Assembly (NCBI GenBank): GCA_021851065.1
Contig: JAJZJQ010000006.1
Location: 1 to 61,197 of the forward strand
DNA: 61,197 bases
Direction of reading: 5' to 3'
Source of the DNA: Microcaldota archaeon
GTDB taxonomy: Archaea; Micrarchaeota; Micrarchaeia; Micrarchaeales; CABMGC01
Positions within the stretch are counted from its first letter, which is position 1. Each line of letters opens with the position of its first letter. Positions 48,730-58,821 of this stretch are shown here, one piece after another. The translations under genes were made by a program, and so were the position numbers. The notes under the pieces are model-generated. The model searched no databases. It was not told the DNA's origin and was given only the letters and a program-made list of their open reading frames with translations.

Positions 48730-51700
48730 TCAGCGTGACATGGAAAACGCGCTTAGCCCTCCTGCGCACATGTTGCTCCAGTCCACTGCGAACTGGTAAG
48801 AGCCTTGGGGGAAAGACACAGTCACGAAGTTCGGTATGGATGGATTCGATACAAGTCCGTTCCATGCTTCCCCTGAGAATACCGAGCTCCATGCGCTGGA
48901 TGAGCCTTCAGGCCTGTAGAATGCCTCCATCTCATCGTCCGCAGCCTCCTGGAAAACATACGTGCCGCTAAGTGGCAGTGTAGTCACCGCGCTGTACACT
49001 GTGGTATTCTGCGCAGACCCGCCGCAGCCTACCTCGCTGTTTAGCAGGCCTAGCGAAGCTGGGAACGGGGATACGGGGATGCCGAAGTAGCTTGCTCGGT
49101 AAGAGCTTGTGCCAAAAGCCCACTGCTGGCTAGTGCCGCCTTCGATCCCAGAGGACCACGACCCGGATTCTGCTGACTGGTACGAGGTTACGAAATCAGT
49201 GGGGTTAGCCGACACCGCAGCGTACGATATGGATGGTATGCCTGAAGGCAGCTGCCACGCATTCACCGTCCACACCTCAGGCTGTACCGACTGCGCGCCA
49301 AAACCCATTGACTGCCATTCCCCGCTGGCAAGGGGCGACTGCCCAAGGTTTGCATTATACTGCGTATCAGGATTGAGAGGTGACGCATTCAAGCCAACAT
49401 ATTCGTATACTACCGAGTTTGCGGCTCCGCTGTTTCCATTTCCAGAATAATCCTGAGCACTGCCGTCAAGCGGCCACCATCCTGAAAGGCCTTTGCCGCT
49501 TACCGGGCCGCCGCTTATTCCCTCTTGGTACAGCTGGCTTACCTGCTGCGCAGAGAGCGCGCCGTCGTATGTCTGTATGTCGGCCAAAGAGCCATCAAAA
49601 AGGTACGGCGCCTGCGTAGCCCCATACAAAGAGCCTATATTGCCACCGATGGCAAAATCATTGGCGCCTGGGTTTGACTCTTCCTGCCCGGGCTGCGGCG
49701 GGGCTATGAAATTGCCGTTCACATAGAAGTCAACAACGCCAGATCCTCCAACTCCTGCGCCGGTCATTGTTATGGCAATGAAGTTCCAGCTGTTGAACGT
49801 AACTGCACCGCTGGATGAGCTTGCAGCATACCAATTGCCTGGCTCAGCAGAGTTCCAGGTGTTTAAGTTTATCTGGCCGCTGGGGGTCACATCTATGTAC
49901 ATGGTCACGTCCGGGATTCCCTCGCTATAGATCATGCCTATGCCTGAACCAGAGCTAAGGGGGTATACCCATCCAGATAATGTCCAGGTTGCCTTGTTAT
50001 TGAGGGGAGCTCCTCCGGTGCCGCTTATATAGCTGCCTTCTGCGTCGAAATACGCTGCAGTGGGTCCTACTGTCCCAAGCTGCATTGGCGAGCCCGAGAG
50101 GAAGATGTTTGGCATAGATGCATTAAGGCATACTGCATTGTAGCTGCACCCTCCTATTCCCGGGATTGGCGCATAAGAGCCCGACGCGCTTGCCGGGGAG
50201 GCACTGTCGAGCTGGTATCCCTGGGGCTGCACATAATTCACGTCCGTGGCTATAGCATTGTTTCCATTGCCGCTGTAGTCGTTCGTATTCCCGTCAAGCG
50301 GCCACCAGCCAGAGAGTATGCTGTTGGATATCGGGATATCCCCAATGCCCTGCTGGTATAGCGCATATATCTGCGAAGACGTCAGCGTAGCGCCATATAT
50401 CTGGACATTGGATATGCTGCCGTCGAAATACAGCTGCTGCTGGTCTGCCGGATCAAATCCTATGTAAAACGGGCTAGGCGAATTCAGCAAATGCTGCGAA
50501 TCCTGGCACGAGGACGACGGGGTTTCCCCATTAAGGTAGCACTGCGCATGCACTCCATTAACATACGCGGTGACTGTGCCTGTAGTGTAGTTGTACTGCG
50601 CGGCTACGAACTGCCAGGTGCCAGTCACAGCGGGCCCAAAGCAGTTGTCATAGGCCCCGTATATCACGAAATCGTAGAACCCATAGCATCCATTCACGGT
50701 GTTTGTAACTTTCAGCTCCCAGTTATTCGCCGAACTGCCTCCCTGCCCTATTATTCCGCGGTTGCCTACAACGTTGGAGGAATAAACCCATGCCGTAACC
50801 GTCAAGGCGCGCGTAGGCATCTGCATCGAGGCAACAGAAACCTGGCTTGTGGAGCCACCGAATGCCGCTACATTCCTGTTGTATCCTGTGAATGTGAACA
50901 TGCCGTACGCAGACCGGGCCTGCATGTCTCCAGCTGCCCGCTGCAGGTAGTCTGGCGCATAAGGCGAGGTGAAATATTTCTGCGATGACACTGCCCCCTG
51001 CAGCCCTGTTACATTGAGCACGGACAGTCCAGGGCCGTACAGCAGCACCCTCTGTCCGGTCTGCAAATATGCCTCTGTTCCACCTGTCGCCGAAGGGAAT
51101 ACAAGATACGGTATTGGGGGAGGAGTGGAAAGCTCCTGCGTTATGAGGCCGCCGTACTGGCTAAGCACATTGCAGCCATTTGAGGTTATGGCCTTTGCGT
51201 CTGGAGTCACAATTATCACTTGTCTACTGTACGGCGGCTCGTCCAGTGGCACAGGGACAGGCAGACCGCCGCACACTGTAGGGCTGTTTATGGTGTATAC
51301 CGTGCCATAAACAAAGCCGCTGGTATTGCCGTACTGCGCATAGCTGCTGCCTATGTTAGTGGCCAGCCCGTATGCGCTGCCAAACTTCACGGGCCGGTAT
51401 ACGCCCTGCTGCGCATAGAACAGGTCTGGGGTGCCGTTTATCGGCACCGAAACATTGACAGGTATGGTGTAGGAATAGAATCCTGTGGAGGTATTGACAG
51501 TGAGGCTCTCGGTGTAACGTATGTCTATCGAATACGGATTCTGCTGCGATACAACCGGCTTAGTCTCCTGGATGCTAACCTGGCGCGATCCTGTGGCTGT
51601 TGCAGAAATTATCATGGAATTGTACGCTGTAAGCGTGGAGCCGGACATATACGATGCTATGGTGTCTGCAGCTGCAGAGCCCGGCGGCACATTTGGGAGA

Positions 51701-52065
51701 GTGCCGTTGACTATAAGGTACTGCAGGTACATGCTTGCGTTTGATATGAAATTCGAGCCTCTGAGCGACGGATCCATCTCGTATTTTGCAAGCGCTGCGA
51801 TTGCAGCCATTCCGCTGCCGTATGCGAACGGGGCAGCTCCATTCTGCACTATTGCCGCATAGCTGCCTGTGCTTGATGACACTACAGATCCCTGCGCTAT
51901 GCTGTCATATCCTATGTTTATGGCTACAAAAACGGCAAGAGAGACTACCATCAGGAGAACGAACATAAGCACGGCTATGGACATGAGCTGGGCCTTCGTG
52001 CCCCCTTCAATAAATCTGCGCCATCTCACCTCCAAGAGTATGCACCAATGCTGTAACCTTTCCAT
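48730..52065 (-). CDS. Giant membrane-anchored LamG-domain protein (1111 aa)
   Basis: N-terminal GGTKAQLMSIAVLMFVLLMVVSLAVFVA; LamG modules with LSGWWPLDGNTNDYSGNGNNA and LSGWWPLDGSAQDYSGNGNSG. Confidence 0.8.
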   Translation of the reverse strand: MERLQHWCILLEVRWRRFIEGGTKAQLMSIAVLMFVLLMVVSLAVFVAINIGYDSIAQGSVVSSSTGSYAAIVQNGAAPFAYGSGMAAIAALAKYEMDPSLRGSNFISNASMYLQYLIVNGTLPNVPPGSAAADTIASYMSGSTLTAYNSMIISATATGSRQVSIQETKPVVSQQNPYSIDIRYTESLTVNTSTGFYSYTIPVNVSVPINGTPDLFYAQQGVYRPVKFGSAYGLATNIGSSYAQYGNTSGFVYGTVYTINSPTVCGGLPVPVPLDEPPYSRQVIIVTPDAKAITSNGCNVLSQYGGLITQELSTPPPIPYLVFPSATGGTEAYLQTGQRVLLYGPGLSVLNVTGLQGAVSSQKYFTSPYAPDYLQRAAGDMQARSAYGMFTFTGYNRNVAAFGGSTSQVSVASMQMPTRALTVTAWVYSSNVVGNRGIIGQGGSSANNWELKVTNTVNGCYGFYDFVIYGAYDNCFGPAVTGTWQFVAAQYNYTTGTVTAYVNGVHAQCYLNGETPSSSCQDSQHLLNSPSPFYIGFDPADQQQLYFDGSISNVQIYGATLTSSQIYALYQQGIGDIPISNSILSGWWPLDGNTNDYSGNGNNAIATDVNYVQPQGYQLDSASPASASGSYAPIPGIGGCSYNAVCLNASMPNIFLSGSPMQLGTVGPTAAYFDAEGSYISGTGGAPLNNKATWTLSGWVYPLSSGSGIGMIYSEGIPDVTMYIDVTPSGQINLNTWNSAEPGNWYAASSSSGAVTFNSWNFIAITMTGAGVGGSGVVDFYVNGNFIAPPQPGQEESNPGANDFAIGGNIGSLYGATQAPYLFDGSLADIQTYDGALSAQQVSQLYQEGISGGPVSGKGLSGWWPLDGSAQDYSGNGNSGAANSVVYEYVGLNASPLNPDTQYNANLGQSPLASGEWQSMGFGAQSVQPEVWTVNAWQLPSGIPSISYAAVSANPTDFVTSYQSAESGSWSSGIEGGTSQQWAFGTSSYRASYFGIPVSPFPASLGLLNSEVGCGGSAQNTTVYSAVTTLPLSGTYVFQEAADDEMEAFYRPEGSSSAWSSVFSGEAWNGLVSNPSIPNFVTVSFPQGSYQFAVDWSNMCAGGLSAFSMSR

Positions 52066-54383
52066 GTGCCTGTAGTGTAATTGAGTATCGCCGTGGGAGC
52101 CGACTGCGCGCTTATGGAGTATGCATTAAGCGACGCGCTGGAATTGTACGAGACCTTCACGGCCATCACATTTCCTACTGGGAATGCCGCAGAGTACTGC
52201 TGTGCGTAGTTGTTTGTGTTGCCCTCTAGCGGCAGCCACTGCAAAAGATGCTGCCTTGACAAGGGTTGCCCGGATATGCCTTCCCTGTACAATATGCCTA
52301 TCTGCCCTTGCGTGAGCGATGAGTTGTACAGCTGCACGTTAACTACATTGCCATTGAAGTATGTGTCCCATGCCCCTATTATGCCTGTATCAAGGCCCAT
52401 GCATCCTACGTTCTGCTGCACAGGGGTGGGGTAATTATTGTTGTTTATGTAAGCAGTAGGTATTCCCTGGGTCACTGTTATCGCAGTGAATGTCCAGTTG
52501 TCAATGAAATTGCCGTTTTCTGACCACTGCGCGGTTCCCTTCGAACTTCTCGCCTCGAATCTTACGTTGCCGTCATCTGACTCTATGTCAAGCCAATTCC
52601 CTGGCACCATGGAGAAGTACGAGGCCACGCCTCCCCTAACGCCTCCGGGCATGCCCAGATCGTATGACCAGGCGGACAGTGTGAAATTGCAAGAGGTCCA
52701 CTGCGGCTGTACCGTCGGCGCCACCAGGTAGCTGTTGCTAAACAGCGTGGCATACATGAGCGGTCTGTTGTTTGCTATTATCGTGTAGTTGGAGTTGCCT
52801 CCAAGGGTTCCAAGGAGATACTGGGCACAGCTGCCCTGTCCGTTCATATAAAGCGTTGCTGCCGCAGCAAGCACAGAATCGCCCAGGTTTGCCGGGCACG
52901 ATCCAAATGCCATAAGGTGCGAGCCCTCACTCACAAATAGCATGCCGTACGCCAGCGCCATATACGGGTTAAGCGAGCCCAGATTCGGCAGGCTGCTTGG
53001 ATAAACGCTGCTGCTGACCTGGCTATGCAGGTAATTTAGGTATATGTTCTGCCCCTGCCCATATGGCATCAGCACACTTGCGCTCACTGCCCCTGTCGTA
53101 AGGTTCTGGGCAGTCAGATTCGAAATCCCCCACAATGCATATGCGTCTTGCGATGACATCACAGGGGTCCTGTTATACGGGGTTCCACCGTAGGAATAGG
53201 GGTCCATATACGAAGACCACAATACATTCCCGGTCTGGTTATAGTCAAATATGCTACTGCCGCTCTGTGCAACTATGCCGCCTTTGTAGATTGACACGCC
53301 AGTTGCAGCGCCTCCTACTGTACCAAAAGTCAATATGTTGCCTCCCAAGGAAAGCAGATAGACGTCGGTACCGTCGCCTACCGCGATTATATTGCCATAG
53401 GTGGATATGCCTGAAGGATCCTGCGCCATATCTACCGACCATATCGTGCCTGCAGCATACGTGCTGTTGTATATTGGGGTATAGAGCGATACGCTTGGGT
53501 TGCTTTTAGGAAGCGCCTGTCCGGCTTGGGCTCCAACTATGTCTCCTCCTGCATTTGCTACGTATCCTATCCACGATGTTGCCGAGCCCGATATGCCTAT
53601 GGTGGTGCCGTTGTTAGGGTATACTGCATAGAGCGCATGGCCATTGATGAACGGGCCTACATCGTGGCCGTAAGTACCGACCAGAAGTTTTCCATTCAGG
53701 ATGGACAGAAGCGTAGGATAATCATTTACGTTTGGCTCGCTCACAGGCCCTACGCCCGTAGGCCACAGAAGTCCAACCGACCATTCTACTGCTCCGTTAC
53801 GCGCGTTAAGTGCAGTCAGGTTTGCTACCGTTGCGTATATGAGCATGCCCCCATAGACGAGCTGATCAGTCACGGCAGGCTGGTAGCCTGCGGAGCTGTA
53901 GTATATTCCATTAGGCGGCGCATAAGACGTCCACAATATATTTCCGGTTGTGGCATTTGCGGCATATATCTCATTGCCTGCTGCAAAATAAACATTGCCG
54001 TAATCCGCAACAATCGTCCCGTTATTGATCAATCCGACTGCGTTTACGGTGTATGCCAGCGTTAGGGACTGCGGCCCTGCAGGATTGCCTGCGTTGTTGT
54101 ACTCGTTCTTCAGCCTCATATCCCATGTCTGGTTAGATGCGCTTCCCTGCCGTATCATGGACTGTACCAGGGGCTGCTGTGAGAGCGACGAGAGTGCTGT
54201 GGCTTCAAGGTTGCTGACCAGGTTGCTTGCAGAGGTGTACTGGACCGCAAAGGAGAGCTGCGGCGCATACACGAAATATACCAGCAGGGCTATGCCTGAT
54301 GCCGCTATAAGCAGAGCGAATATCGCGTCAAGGGTAAATACTATGGCCTTCGTCATCCCACCCCGGCTGTGGTATTGGACCAC
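52026..54383 (-). CDS. Pilin-like N-terminus + PQQ-type beta-propeller + LamG protein
   Basis: MTKAIVFTLDAIFALLIAASGIALLVYF; VYFAAGNEIYAANATTGNILWTSY; WTSCNFTLSAWSYDLGMPGG...WTFTAITVTQGIPTAYIN. Confidence 0.75.
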   Translation of the reverse strand: MVQYHSRGGMTKAIVFTLDAIFALLIAASGIALLVYFVYAPQLSFAVQYTSASNLVSNLEATALSSLSQQPLVQSMIRQGSASNQTWDMRLKNEYNNAGNPAGPQSLTLAYTVNAVGLINNGTIVADYGNVYFAAGNEIYAANATTGNILWTSYAPPNGIYYSSAGYQPAVTDQLVYGGMLIYATVANLTALNARNGAVEWSVGLLWPTGVGPVSEPNVNDYPTLLSILNGKLLVGTYGHDVGPFINGHALYAVYPNNGTTIGISGSATSWIGYVANAGGDIVGAQAGQALPKSNPSVSLYTPIYNSTYAAGTIWSVDMAQDPSGISTYGNIIAVGDGTDVYLLSLGGNILTFGTVGGAATGVSIYKGGIVAQSGSSIFDYNQTGNVLWSSYMDPYSYGGTPYNRTPVMSSQDAYALWGISNLTAQNLTTGAVSASVLMPYGQGQNIYLNYLHSQVSSSVYPSSLPNLGSLNPYMALAYGMLFVSEGSHLMAFGSCPANLGDSVLAAAATLYMNGQGSCAQYLLGTLGGNSNYTIIANNRPLMYATLFSNSYLVAPTVQPQWTSCNFTLSAWSYDLGMPGGVRGGVASYFSMVPGNWLDIESDDGNVRFEARSSKGTAQWSENGNFIDNWTFTAITVTQGIPTAYINNNNYPTPVQQNVGCMGLDTGIIGAWDTYFNGNVVNVQLYNSSLTQGQIGILYREGISGQPLSRQHLLQWLPLEGNTNNYAQQYSAAFPVGNVMAVKVSYNSSASLNAYSISAQSAPTAILNYTTGTWKGYSIGAYSWR

Positions 54384-54889
54384 ACTTCTATCTCCATGCT
54401 TGCGGCAGCTCCGTTGTCAAGCACAACAGGCACCACAGCATACTGCACCGCAGTGGAGTTGCCTGCTGCAGGGTCTGCTCCCATGCTTATATTGAACTGC
54501 CCTGGGGAATCTATCACTATGTGGTAGTCGTAGCTCACTCCAAGAAGCTGCTTTGTGGCCTGGTAGTTGTAGTTCGACATGGCCATTAGCGCCATAGCCT
54601 TGTCAACGGATATGGTTCCTGCTGACCCGCTTCCAAGACCTATTGTAACATTAGACCACGTGGCCACCGAATTCACTCCTACTGCGTTATTCCAGTTGTT
54701 CGGTATGCCCTGCCCCTGCAGGCTCTGCACCAGGTTATTGAGCTCTAGCTGCATGAGCCCTGTGCCAAGCCCGTATGTAAGCTCATACTGGCTGCTCATG
54801 CTGTTCCACACAATGCTAAGCAGCGAGATGGCTACAGTGAAGATTATGAGCGAGAATATCATGTCTATTGACCAGAACTGCAGCTTCAT
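54353..54889 (-). CDS. Pilin-like membrane protein (178 aa)
   Basis: MKLQFWSIDMIFSLIIFTVAISLLSIVW N-terminal helix; overlaps both neighbours. Confidence 0.6.
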   Translation of the reverse strand: MKLQFWSIDMIFSLIIFTVAISLLSIVWNSMSSQYELTYGLGTGLMQLELNNLVQSLQGQGIPNNWNNAVGVNSVATWSNVTIGLGSGSAGTISVDKAMALMAMSNYNYQATKQLLGVSYDYHIVIDSPGQFNISMGADPAAGNSTAVQYAVVPVVLDNGAAASMEIEVWSNTTAGVG

Positions 54890-57800
54890 GGATTCACCCC
54901 AAGCGCAGCGCTCTCAGACACATAGGGGGGCATTCCTGCGCTGTATAGCTGCTCTATCTGCTGCGGCGATAGGGCGGTGCCGTATATCTGCACGTCGGCT
55001 ATTGTGCCGTTGAAGAAATTGAGGTAAGATCCCGGCACTCCGGACCAGGATCCTATTGTTGTTGGCATTGACGACGCAATGCGCGTGCCGGCCATGGGTC
55101 CGTTATAGCTGAGCACTCCGTTTATGTACATCTTCGCCGTAGTCCCATCCCATGTGCCTGCCACAAAGGACCAGCTGTCAAGCGGAACATTTGCTGCAGT
55201 CAGGGGTTCTATCCAGCCGCTGCTAAACGACTGCCCGAATGCCAGCTGAGAATTTCCTTTGGTGTATGTACATCCGGATTCTCCGGGCTGGCAGCCGATA
55301 GCCAGCTCGTATCCTCCACTGCTGCCGGATCCCTGTCCAACGATATCGAGCCTGTTTACAGAACCTGCGTTGCCAAGGTTCGACATGCTCACAGGATACA
55401 CCCACGCAGCAAGCGTTATCGGGCCAGTATCCTGCACTCCGTTAGCCACTACGACATTGCCTCCTGCTCCGTTGAAATACATCCCGTATCCGGAAAGCGA
55501 GGGCGTGGCCTTGGGTACGCCCAGATCGGCCTGGTAATACTCGACATTGTATGCCTTGGTCTGAACGCCTCCATTTCCGTAGTTGTTGGAATTCCCGTCA
55601 AGCGGCATCCATGCCGCCAGGGAGCTGTTTATTATTGGCGCAGATCCAAGGCCTGCGCCATATATGGATTGGAGCTGTACCGGCGTCAGCGCAGCGCTGT
55701 ATATCTGCACGTCAGAGACCATGCCTGGGAACATGTCCGTATATGCTGTACTAGACGGCCCCGACGAGCCTATCGAATAGGGGAACGCACCTTGCCTCCA
55801 TGTTGTGTCAGGGCTGCACTGCTGCAGCACTGCATTCAAATAGAAGCACAGGGCCGTCTCGTTATAGGTTGCCTGGACAAGGTACCATGTGCCTGGCAGA
55901 TACGGCGAATTTGCGCATGCTGCTGTGTACGCGCCGTTGTTTCCCTGGCCGAAGGTCCAGGCGCCAAACGTGTTAAGGCCGCAGATCTGGTTGGCTCCTA
56001 TGTAATTATCCCAGTTCTGCCATCCGCTGCCTACTACCGCATCCCTGTACCATGTGTCGGACTGCACATTGGGGGTGCTTGGCATGTTCACCCATGCCGA
56101 GAGGGTGAAACTGTTTGTGGCTGCAATCACGGAGTTTATTCCTGGTATGACTACGTTACTGTCGTAGCCGTCAAAGCTTCCTGCAAGGACCTGCACGCTT
56201 TTGTACTGCGGTGCGCTGTATGGCGCAGGCGCAACCCCCCCGAAAGCCGTAGCATTGTATCCGTTTCCGCTGTAGTCGTTCGTATTCCCGTCAAGCGGCC
56301 ACCATCCAACCAGCCCTGATGGCAATGGGGCTCCTCCTATGCCCTGCTGGTATATGCTCATTATCTGGCCCTGCGTCAGCGCAGCTCCATATATCTGCAC
56401 GTTTGCCATGCTCCCGTTGAAGTGATTGTTGTTGAACTGGCTGTTCCATGCCTGGTGATAGCCTATCTCAGCTCCTCCAAGGCCCGTAACAGGGGAGACG
56501 GCGCTGCCCTCAGTATACGTCTTTAGCGCGGCAGGTACGCCATCTATGTACACGTTGAAATCAGAAGGCACAATGCTGCTGCCGGCTGCCGAATTGAATG
56601 TGCATGCTACGAAATGCCATTTCCCATCGTCTACCATCGAGATTGTATGGCCCCCTATCCAGACGTTGTTGCTGTCAACCCCGCAGTTCACTGTGCCAGG
56701 GCTTGCGCCCTGGCCCCCATTGAAACCTATCTCAAGTGTTATGCTGTCTCCAGGACCGCTTCCCCTATCCTGCACTATGGGGTTTGACCCATGCGACGAT
56801 GTCTTTATCCATGCTGCGATCGTGTAAGATGTCACGGCGCTCTGCAGGTACGGCGTGCCTATATAGCCGCTTTGACCATCGAGCAATGTGACGTATTTTG
56901 GCGCTGCCCATGATACGCCGAGCACGTTCCCGTTATGCATTCCGTTTCCGATCGCATCGTGCACAACCGCTCCCTGACGTTCGTTCATGGGCCACCATCC
57001 CAAGAGGTACTGCGCAGTCGATGAGTTTCCGTTGAATGCGGTGATCCCGACATCAGAAACTCCGCTTTCATTCTGCTGCGTGATGAATGCGGTGCTCAGG
57101 CCGTTGGCGTCAGTCACAGAGTATGGCAGCACACTGTTTGTAGACACGCTCCCTATGCTTGCCGAATACGATACCATGTAGCCCGCAGCCGGGATGGCAG
57201 TGCTATTGGTTACGATGGAAGATATTTGCGCAACTCCCTTGAACAAACCCTCGCCCTCCTGGGCAAGATTGTATCCGTTTCCGCTGTAGTCGTTCGTATT
57301 CCCGTCAAGCGGCCACCATCCAACCAGCGCGCTGCTTGTGACCGGGTGCCCGGCTATGCCTGCGTCTACCAGCGAATTGACCTGCTGCGCGGTTAGTACA
57401 GTGCTGTACACCTGTACGTTGGATATCAGTCCGTTGAACGGCCCGCTTCCTGAAGTCGCAGAGCTTGGGGCTCCTATGGTCATGGAGCTTGCCTGCGAGC
57501 CTATGAGGCCTGAGGCATAGCATCCCGCGATAACATTTCCGTTTATGTACAGGTACAGGTTGGAGCCATCAAAGGTGAACACAACTGATGTCCAGGTGCC
57601 CGGGGCCACTGTTGCATGGCTGGTGCAGCTTCCTCCGTTGCTTGTGCCTGCTGTGACCTTGTCTGACGAGTACTGTATGTAGTTGGTATCAGAGCCGGAA
57701 CCTCCCTCGTCATATGCTATCTGGCCGGAGCCTTGTCCCTGTGCCGGGTCTATCCACATAGACACAGTCTGCACGCTGCTAAGGCTGTTCCATGGGTAGA

Positions 57801-58347
57801 GATAAAGGCGCGATGTAGCCCCGCCAAACATCATGGCGCCTGTGCTGCTCTCGTATGCAGAGAGCTGGGCTGGCAGTGCCTGGGATGATGGGCAGGAATA
57901 GTCTATGCAGACTGTTCCAAAAGAGTTCTGAAGGGTTATCGTACCGCTGCTTTGCGAAGTAGGTATGTTATAAGACTGCCCGCTCTGAGAAAGGTACATG
58001 GGGTTTGACGCTATGCCGTATGAGGTGGCCGAGGAATACGCGCTTATGACCTGGCCGAACGTATTTGTAGCCACCATCACCTCCCCCGATTTCGTTATCG
58101 ACAGGTTGTACTGCAGCAAGCTGAGGGAACCCGGCAGCCTTATCGTAGCGTTGTATCCGTTCCCGGCATATGTTGCCGCGGTTATGCTGGAAGCTATCTC
58201 CTGGGCTATGACCTGAAGCTCTGAGAATGCCTGCTGGTTGGATGCCTGTATGCGCTGCTTGCTTACCGAGTAGAAGACAACTGTGAATGCAAGGAAGACG
58301 AAGATGAACACCATCAGGTAATCGAACGCTATCTGCAGCCTTGACAA
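54886..58347 (-). CDS. Giant pilin-like/LamG multi-domain protein (1153 aa)
   Basis: MSRLQIAFDYLMVFIFVFLAFTVVFYSV; several LamG modules each followed or preceded by 'GWWPLDGNTNDYSGNGYN'. Confidence 0.8.
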   Translation of the reverse strand: MSRLQIAFDYLMVFIFVFLAFTVVFYSVSKQRIQASNQQAFSELQVIAQEIASSITAATYAGNGYNATIRLPGSLSLLQYNLSITKSGEVMVATNTFGQVISAYSSATSYGIASNPMYLSQSGQSYNIPTSQSSGTITLQNSFGTVCIDYSCPSSQALPAQLSAYESSTGAMMFGGATSRLYLYPWNSLSSVQTVSMWIDPAQGQGSGQIAYDEGGSGSDTNYIQYSSDKVTAGTSNGGSCTSHATVAPGTWTSVVFTFDGSNLYLYINGNVIAGCYASGLIGSQASSMTIGAPSSATSGSGPFNGLISNVQVYSTVLTAQQVNSLVDAGIAGHPVTSSALVGWWPLDGNTNDYSGNGYNLAQEGEGLFKGVAQISSIVTNSTAIPAAGYMVSYSASIGSVSTNSVLPYSVTDANGLSTAFITQQNESGVSDVGITAFNGNSSTAQYLLGWWPMNERQGAVVHDAIGNGMHNGNVLGVSWAAPKYVTLLDGQSGYIGTPYLQSAVTSYTIAAWIKTSSHGSNPIVQDRGSGPGDSITLEIGFNGGQGASPGTVNCGVDSNNVWIGGHTISMVDDGKWHFVACTFNSAAGSSIVPSDFNVYIDGVPAALKTYTEGSAVSPVTGLGGAEIGYHQAWNSQFNNNHFNGSMANVQIYGAALTQGQIMSIYQQGIGGAPLPSGLVGWWPLDGNTNDYSGNGYNATAFGGVAPAPYSAPQYKSVQVLAGSFDGYDSNVVIPGINSVIAATNSFTLSAWVNMPSTPNVQSDTWYRDAVVGSGWQNWDNYIGANQICGLNTFGAWTFGQGNNGAYTAACANSPYLPGTWYLVQATYNETALCFYLNAVLQQCSPDTTWRQGAFPYSIGSSGPSSTAYTDMFPGMVSDVQIYSAALTPVQLQSIYGAGLGSAPIINSSLAAWMPLDGNSNNYGNGGVQTKAYNVEYYQADLGVPKATPSLSGYGMYFNGAGGNVVVANGVQDTGPITLAAWVYPVSMSNLGNAGSVNRLDIVGQGSGSSGGYELAIGCQPGESGCTYTKGNSQLAFGQSFSSGWIEPLTAANVPLDSWSFVAGTWDGTTAKMYINGVLSYNGPMAGTRIASSMPTTIGSWSGVPGSYLNFFNGTIADVQIYGTALSPQQIEQLYSAGMPPYVSESAALGVNP
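56254..56314 (+). repeat. 61-bp exact direct repeat, copy 1 (in LamG gene)
   Basis: ATTGTATCCGTTTCCGCTGTAGTCGTTCGTATTCCCGTCAAGCGGCCACCATCCAACCAGC, identical to 57268-57328; 38 bp of it also at 50270-50307. Confidence 0.9.
57268..57328 (+). repeat. 61-bp exact direct repeat, copy 2
   Basis: Identical to 56254-56314. Confidence 0.9.
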
Positions 58348-58821
58348 CTACACCACCGGTTCCATGTATACGCACTCCTGGCTTGGGTTGCTCGGGCATA
58401 TCGACTGCGCACTGACATTCACAAGGTACGTGCCCTGGCTTGCGAGCCCGCCTAAGTTGCCGCTTACGTTTACCGGGGTATACACTCCCACATCGCTCGT
58501 GTTGGTCGCAGACACTATCTCAAATATTATCTCATGGCCCACTCCGCCTATTATGTTCCCAACGAATATGTTCGTCACCCCTGGGGGCACTGTCACCTCC
58601 ACATACTGCTTTGCAGGGGGGCCTTCGCTTCCAACTAGCGTTGCTGCGCTGGACAGCTTGCTTGCGGCCTGCTGCGACTCTATCCCGGAGAGCGATATGT
58701 TGGCGCTAGATACCTGTATGTATGCAAGCGTAGCTACTGGCAGGAGAACTGCAAGTCCAAATGAGAGCGTTATCAGCAGCTCAAGGCTTGCCTGTCCTTT
58801 TGTGCGTGCATTGCCCATCAA
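58348..58821 (-). CDS. Pilin-like protein with class III signal peptide
   Basis: MGNARTKGQASLELLITLSFGLAVLLPVATLAYI: KGQASLEL cleavage-type motif followed by hydrophobic helix. Confidence 0.75.
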   Translation of the reverse strand: MMGNARTKGQASLELLITLSFGLAVLLPVATLAYIQVSSANISLSGIESQQAASKLSSAATLVGSEGPPAKQYVEVTVPPGVTNIFVGNIIGGVGHEIIFEIVSATNTSDVGVYTPVNVSGNLGGLASQGTYLVNVSAQSICPSNPSQECVYMEPVV

